Of a stretch of DNA of 8,686 bases, positions 5,673-8,686 are shown one piece after another. The stretch is from positions 1-8,686 of the forward strand of contig CBDVBD010000140.1 in NCBI GenBank assembly GCA_965372135.1, written 5' to 3'. The DNA comes from CBDVBD01 sp965372135 (GTDB lineage Bacteria; Electryoneota; RPQS01; CBDVBD01). The notes beneath the pieces are model-generated. The model was not told where the DNA came from and ran no database searches. It was given only the letters and a program-made list of their open reading frames with translations. Numbering within the stretch: the first letter of the stretch is position 1; the number at the start of each line of letters is the position of its first letter. The position numbers and the translations under genes are program-made.

Positions 5673-7004
5673 ATGGCGTTATTTCGGAAGAAGAAAAGGG
5701 TGATGGTGATCGGGATCGACGGTACACCATTTACATTTCTACAGAAACATATGGAGGCTGGGGATTTTCCGGTACTGAAATCGTTAGCCTCTCAGGGGGC
5801 GTTTGCTCAGATGGACAGCGTGCTGCCGTGTATTTCATCGGTGGCATGGGCGACTTATATGACTGGTAAGAATGCCGGAAAACATGGGATATTCGGGTTT
5901 GTGGACCGGATAGCGAATCCGTTCAGTATTTTCATACCCAACTCCCGGCACATGACGTCGGATACGCTGTGGGAAGTGTTAAGCCGGAACCGGAAAAAGG
6001 TAGTGGTTCTGAATGTACCGGTCACGTATCCGCCAAGGGAAGTTAACGGGGTTTTAGTAGCGGGATTTTTAGCTACCGATATCGATAAAGCGGTGTATCC
6101 GCCGTCGGCGGCAGTCAATCTGCGAGACATGGGATACCGGATCGATGTGGATGCGTGGCAGGGACGGAAGGATAAGGAAGCGTTTTTCAAGGATTTGTAC
6201 TATACGTTGGATAAGCGCTTAGAGGTGTCCAGGTTTTTCCTGAAGGATATCGACTGGGATTTTTTCCAATTGCATATCATGGAAACCGACCGCATCAACC
6301 ATTTCCTGTGGGAACAGTACGAAACCGGCGATCCTGAGTACGCCGACCGGTTTTTGGATTTCTACCGGAAGGTGGATGAGGTGATTGGGGAACTGATCAA
6401 GTATTTGCGGGATTCGGATCAGTTGGTGGTGTTGTCGGATCATGGGTTCTGCTCGATAAAGAAGGAAGTGTATTTAAATCATGCCATGGAGAAGCAGGGA
6501 TTTTTAAAGTTGGCGCCTGATGCGAAATCGGTGAAGGATATACTGCCGGAAACCACCGCGTACAGCTTGATTCCGGGACGGATTTTCCTGAATCTGAAGG
6601 GCAGGGAAGAAAAGGGCACGGTGGAGCCGGGGAGTCAGGCTGAGGAAATCCTGTGCGAGTTGGAAGAGTGGCTGCTGACGATTACCGATGACACCAGCGG
6701 GGATCGGATCATGAAGGAGACGGTGCGTGCCAAGGATTTGTACACGGGGGATCGACTTCCTTATGCGCCGGATCTGCTGGCGATTCCTTACGATGGGTAC
6801 GACATGAAGGGGAATGTCAAGACCGATTCGTTGACGTTTAAAGGGGATTTGGTGGGGACGCATACGTTTTTCGATGCGTCGCTTTTTGTGCGCGGGACGA
6901 CGCTCAAGGTTTCACGACCGAATTTGACGCACTTGATGCCATCGATTTTGGAAGTGCTTGGTGTGGGTATTCCCGGTGATTTAGATGGGGAAGTAGTATT
7001 CTAA
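5673..7004 (+). CDS. Alkaline phosphatase superfamily / type I phosphodiesterase-like protein (PDE2), paralogue with Ser at the nucleophile position
   Basis: The 443-residue protein has the same fold and layout as PDE1. Metal and catalytic positions: Asp16 in VIGIDG, Ser55 in PCISSVAW, Asp206 and His210 in METDRINH, Asp256 and His257 in VLSDHG, and His397 in GTHTFF. The MTGKNAGKHGIFGF block after the nucleophile aligns with MTSKDPGKLGVYGF in PDE1. The nucleophile position reads Ser where PDE1 has Thr. There is no signal peptide; the basic start (MALFRKKKR) leads straight into the first strand, so it should be cytoplasmic. The ribosome site is weak: AAAGGGAAG ends about 18 bases before the ATG, so translation may be poor, or the start could be Met11 (5703) just after AGAAAAGG. 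The longer start is kept because it gives the same N-terminal length as PDE1. Substrate unknown. Confidence 0.9.
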   Translation: MALFRKKKRVMVIGIDGTPFTFLQKHMEAGDFPVLKSLASQGAFAQMDSVLPCISSVAWATYMTGKNAGKHGIFGFVDRIANPFSIFIPNSRHMTSDTLWEVLSRNRKKVVVLNVPVTYPPREVNGVLVAGFLATDIDKAVYPPSAAVNLRDMGYRIDVDAWQGRKDKEAFFKDLYYTLDKRLEVSRFFLKDIDWDFFQLHIMETDRINHFLWEQYETGDPEYADRFLDFYRKVDEVIGELIKYLRDSDQLVVLSDHGFCSIKKEVYLNHAMEKQGFLKLAPDAKSVKDILPETTAYSLIPGRIFLNLKGREEKGTVEPGSQAEEILCELEEWLLTITDDTSGDRIMKETVRAKDLYTGDRLPYAPDLLAIPYDGYDMKGNVKTDSLTFKGDLVGTHTFFDASLFVRGTTLKVSRPNLTHLMPSILEVLGVGIPGDLDGEVVF

Positions 7005-7024
7005 CAATTTTCTACGGAGATTAC

Positions 7025-8464
7025 ATGGGAATAAAATCCTTTATAAAACGCTATAATATCATATACAAACCAGCCTCATGGATAAGATCTATCATTCTTA
7101 ACAGCGTTAAGCAGATTCGGGTGTTTTCAGTATCTGTTCGCCGCGGAACATTATTTTCCAGCATGACAACCAATTTTATCTCAAAGAAATGGGGAGGTCA
7201 ATCATTTTTAGAATACCCTATTTCCGTTCCCCATTTAGAGAACGAGAATGATTTGGTACAGTTTTTGAAAGACTCAGATATCCAAATTAATGAAGGAAGA
7301 TGGACTGTCTATGTACCGCCTCAGGAAGAATTGGAAAGATTGTTTCCGTTTATTACAGAAAAATATCCGAGAAATGCTGGGTTAAAGATACTGAAATCAT
7401 TTGGACACCCTGAATCGGTAAAATATATCAGCCAGAGTTATCAGTCGCATCCATATCATCCGTTTTTGAAGGGAGATATGCGTCAATTTATCCGAGTTGC
7501 CAACCATTTATATTATATTGGTATAGGACCTCGTCTCTATGATGTTATTGCCATGAAAACCGACACACAGACGTTGACTTCCTTTGTAATTCAACATATA
7601 GATTCAGATGGATTGAATGATAATGATTACGTTAACTTTATGGCTCAACTTAGGGAAATTATATCACAGGAAGTAGTTGTTCCAATGATTCAATCGTGGG
7701 AGAATCACAAGGATTTTTCACTGCCCGACTGTAATGAAAACTTAATTCGTAGTAATACAGATGGGAAGCTTTATTATATTGATTTCCAGTCTTTTATTTT
7801 TAAAAGCGAGAAAAAGTATTTGAAAAATATTGTTAAGCAACATAAGAATACATTGCATTTTGGCACTGAAGCGGCATTGCTTGGTGGAAAATTCTTATAT
7901 CAATCCATACCCGGAATAGATCATGGCAGGAGAGATACTGAACGAAGGTGGAAAATATTTTTGGAATTATTGGAAAAGGTCGGAGAGGATTTGCATGACA
8001 AGGTTGTGTTTGACATTTGCTGTAATGCTGGTATGGTTCTCTATAATTGTTTAGTGAACGGTGCATATTGGGGTGTTGGATGGGATTTGCCGGTAGTTGC
8101 TGAAGTAGCTGTTTCTCTACAATCGGCATTAGGAATTACAAGATTAGATGTTTTCGGTGAAGAAATTACAGATAATACAGATTTTATGAAGTATTTGCCT
8201 CCACATTTATCGTCACATAAAGACTGTATCCTATTCTATTTAGCGGCAAAGAAGCATATAGGATTTCCTGAAGGAGTGGGAAAGCTCCCATGGACTACAA
8301 TGATATACGAAGGACATGGGGATGAAGACTTCGCTAAAACAAGAGAGTTCTTCGCAAAAGTATCCTGGTTAAAGGACGCCAAGATAGGAGCGATGACTAC
8401 AAACAAATCCGAATTGGGGGTAGTCAGGACTATTGCAATAATAACAAGGGAATATAAAAGTTAG
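7025..8464 (+). CDS. Putative two-domain protein: N-terminal kinase-like domain, C-terminal SAM-dependent methyltransferase-like domain
   Basis: The gene is preceded by GGAG (7016-7019) six bases before the ATG and lies 20 bases after PDE2, so it is probably co-transcribed. No family is recognised with certainty over the full 479 residues. Residues about 90-265 look like a protein-kinase/aminoglycoside-phosphotransferase fold. IGIGPRLYDVI (165-175) leads to a hinge-like FVIQHID (187-193). Then NLIRSNTDGKLYYIDFQSF (239-257) resembles a catalytic-loop Asn plus a DFG-like Asp253. The usual HxD is reduced to PD (Asp235), one residue out of register, so activity is uncertain. Residues about 320-479 resemble a Rossmann methyltransferase: VVFDICCNAGMV (327-338) as SAM motif I and VGWDLP (Asp354) as the strand-2 acidic site. 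No signal peptide is seen. The gene is visibly AT-richer and prefers AGA/AGG for Arg, whereas its neighbours use CGG, which hints at separate origin. Kinase-methyltransferase pairs cap O-polysaccharides in some bacteria (WbdD), in the opposite domain order. Confidence 0.65.
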   Translation: MGIKSFIKRYNIIYKPASWIRSIILNSVKQIRVFSVSVRRGTLFSSMTTNFISKKWGGQSFLEYPISVPHLENENDLVQFLKDSDIQINEGRWTVYVPPQEELERLFPFITEKYPRNAGLKILKSFGHPESVKYISQSYQSHPYHPFLKGDMRQFIRVANHLYYIGIGPRLYDVIAMKTDTQTLTSFVIQHIDSDGLNDNDYVNFMAQLREIISQEVVVPMIQSWENHKDFSLPDCNENLIRSNTDGKLYYIDFQSFIFKSEKKYLKNIVKQHKNTLHFGTEAALLGGKFLYQSIPGIDHGRRDTERRWKIFLELLEKVGEDLHDKVVFDICCNAGMVLYNCLVNGAYWGVGWDLPVVAEVAVSLQSALGITRLDVFGEEITDNTDFMKYLPPHLSSHKDCILFYLAAKKHIGFPEGVGKLPWTTMIYEGHGDEDFAKTREFFAKVSWLKDAKIGAMTTNKSELGVVRTIAIITREYKS

Positions 8465-8547
8465 TTTTTTTGGAAAAACGGATGGAAGGTTTAGGGTATT
8501 TGGGATAATTTCAATAGAAAGCGGTGAGTTAGATTTTTGGTTTTTAC

Positions 8548-8576
8548 TTGACAATGGGTTTTGATTTTATTATATT
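8548..8576 (+). promoter_or_regulatory. Sigma70-type promoter for the tRNA-His gene
   Basis: A perfect -35 TTGACA (8548-8553) is followed after exactly 17 bases by TATATT (8571-8576), five of six matches to the -10 consensus. Transcription would start near 8583 and leave a leader of about 55 bases before the mature tRNA. The surrounding 8465-8637 gap is T-rich and has no gene that can be supported. Confidence 0.75.
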
Positions 8577-8644
8577 GGTGGGTTCTTTTTTAAGGACTGA
8601 AACCAAGTTGTGTACACAGCTTTGGTTTTAATATAATGGTGGGT
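8565..8644 (+). repeat. Pair of 19-base direct repeats covering the promoter -10 region and the tRNA 5' end
   Basis: The copies at 8565-8583 and 8626-8644 both read TTTTA-N-TATA-N-TGGTGGGT with the final base aligned, and agree at 17 of 19 positions, 61 bases apart. The first copy carries the promoter -10; the second carries the base of the tRNA-His acceptor stem. It looks like a local duplication. Confidence 0.7.
8600..8628. repeat. Long imperfect palindrome in the tRNA leader
   Basis: AAACCAAGTTGTGT (8600-8613) is complementary to 8614-8628 apart from one bulged T and one G-T wobble. The centre TGTGTACACA is a perfect palindrome. TTTT follows directly (8626-8629 overlapping the arm). It could be an operator, a processing hairpin for the tRNA precursor, or a weak terminator for the upstream genes. 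Confidence 0.7.
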
Positions 8645-8686
8645 GTAGCTCAGCTGGTAGAGCACCTGGTTGTGGCCCAGGCGGTC
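8639..8686 (+). tRNA. tRNA-His (anticodon GTG), 3' part outside window
   Basis: The 5' acceptor strand GTGGGTG (8639-8645) is preceded by G8638, which fits the extra G-1 that marks tRNA-His. T8646-A8647 are positions 8-9. The D-stem is GCTC/GAGC (8648-8651 and 8660-8663). The anticodon stem CCTGG/CCAGG (8665-8669 and 8677-8681) closes the loop TTGTGGC with GTG at 8672-8674. The T-arm and 3' acceptor strand lie beyond the window. A strong promoter sits about 55 bases upstream. Confidence 0.97.

Noticed and set aside
8457..8464. AAAGTTAG at the stop of the last gene, matching the octamer after PDE1
   Set aside because: A single copy inside AT-rich coding sequence with no tandem array. Probably coincidence.
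8464..8478. Terminator after the kinase-methyltransferase gene (T-run 8465-8471)
   Set aside because: The only stem is A/T-only (GTTTTT with AAAAAC) and the T-run is inside it rather than after a GC-rich hairpin.
8632..8637. TATAAT immediately before the tRNA as its -10 box
   Set aside because: Transcription would begin inside the tRNA, and no -35 element lies at the right distance. The TTGACA/TATATT pair at 8548-8576 fits far better.

Overview
The window looks like accessory DNA from an uncultured or free-living bacterium, probably of the FCB superphylum (Calditrichota, Marinimicrobia, KSB1 or Ignavibacteria-like). The main clue is the C-terminus of the first protein: a QNRPNPF...TTVISYSLP start and a GIYFY...KKMVLLK end. 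This is the FlgD-like/type IX secretion (Por) sorting domain typical of that group. The placement is inference. Everything lies on the + strand and no gene-free gap exceeds 300 bases.

Layout: (1) 3-2057, an arylsulfotransferase (ASST)-family secreted protein cut by the window edge. (2) 2087-3235, sat, ATP sulfurylase. (3) 3416-4804, an alkaline-phosphatase-superfamily phosphodiesterase-like enzyme (PDE1). (4) 4908-5510, cysC, APS kinase. (5) 5673-7004, a second, paralogous enzyme of the same superfamily (PDE2). (6) 7025-8464, an AT-richer gene that reads as a kinase-like domain fused to a SAM-methyltransferase-like domain. (7) 8548-8576, a strong sigma70-type promoter leading to a tRNA-His(GTG) gene that starts at 8638/8639 and runs off the end.

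How they may work together: Sat and CysC turn sulfate plus ATP into APS and then PAPS, the universal sulfuryl donor. No CysH reductase and no recognisable PAPS-dependent sulfotransferase is present. The PAPS is therefore more likely meant for sulfation of something than for cysteine synthesis. The partners are two cytoplasmic metal-dependent phospho/sulfo-transferase-fold enzymes, a kinase-methyltransferase (a combination known from polysaccharide chain termination), and a secreted ASST-like protein. A cell-surface glycan or lipid sulfation/modification module is a reasonable hypothesis but is not proven by the sequence.

The three gaps inside the cluster (180, 103 and 162 bases) hold unusual non-coding structure. 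After two stop codons there are short tandem repeats (7-mer x3, 8-mer x3). There are also at least six small, near-perfect inverted repeats. Two pairs of them share a core but differ in the outer stem by changes on both arms, which points to selection on the folded or palindromic form.
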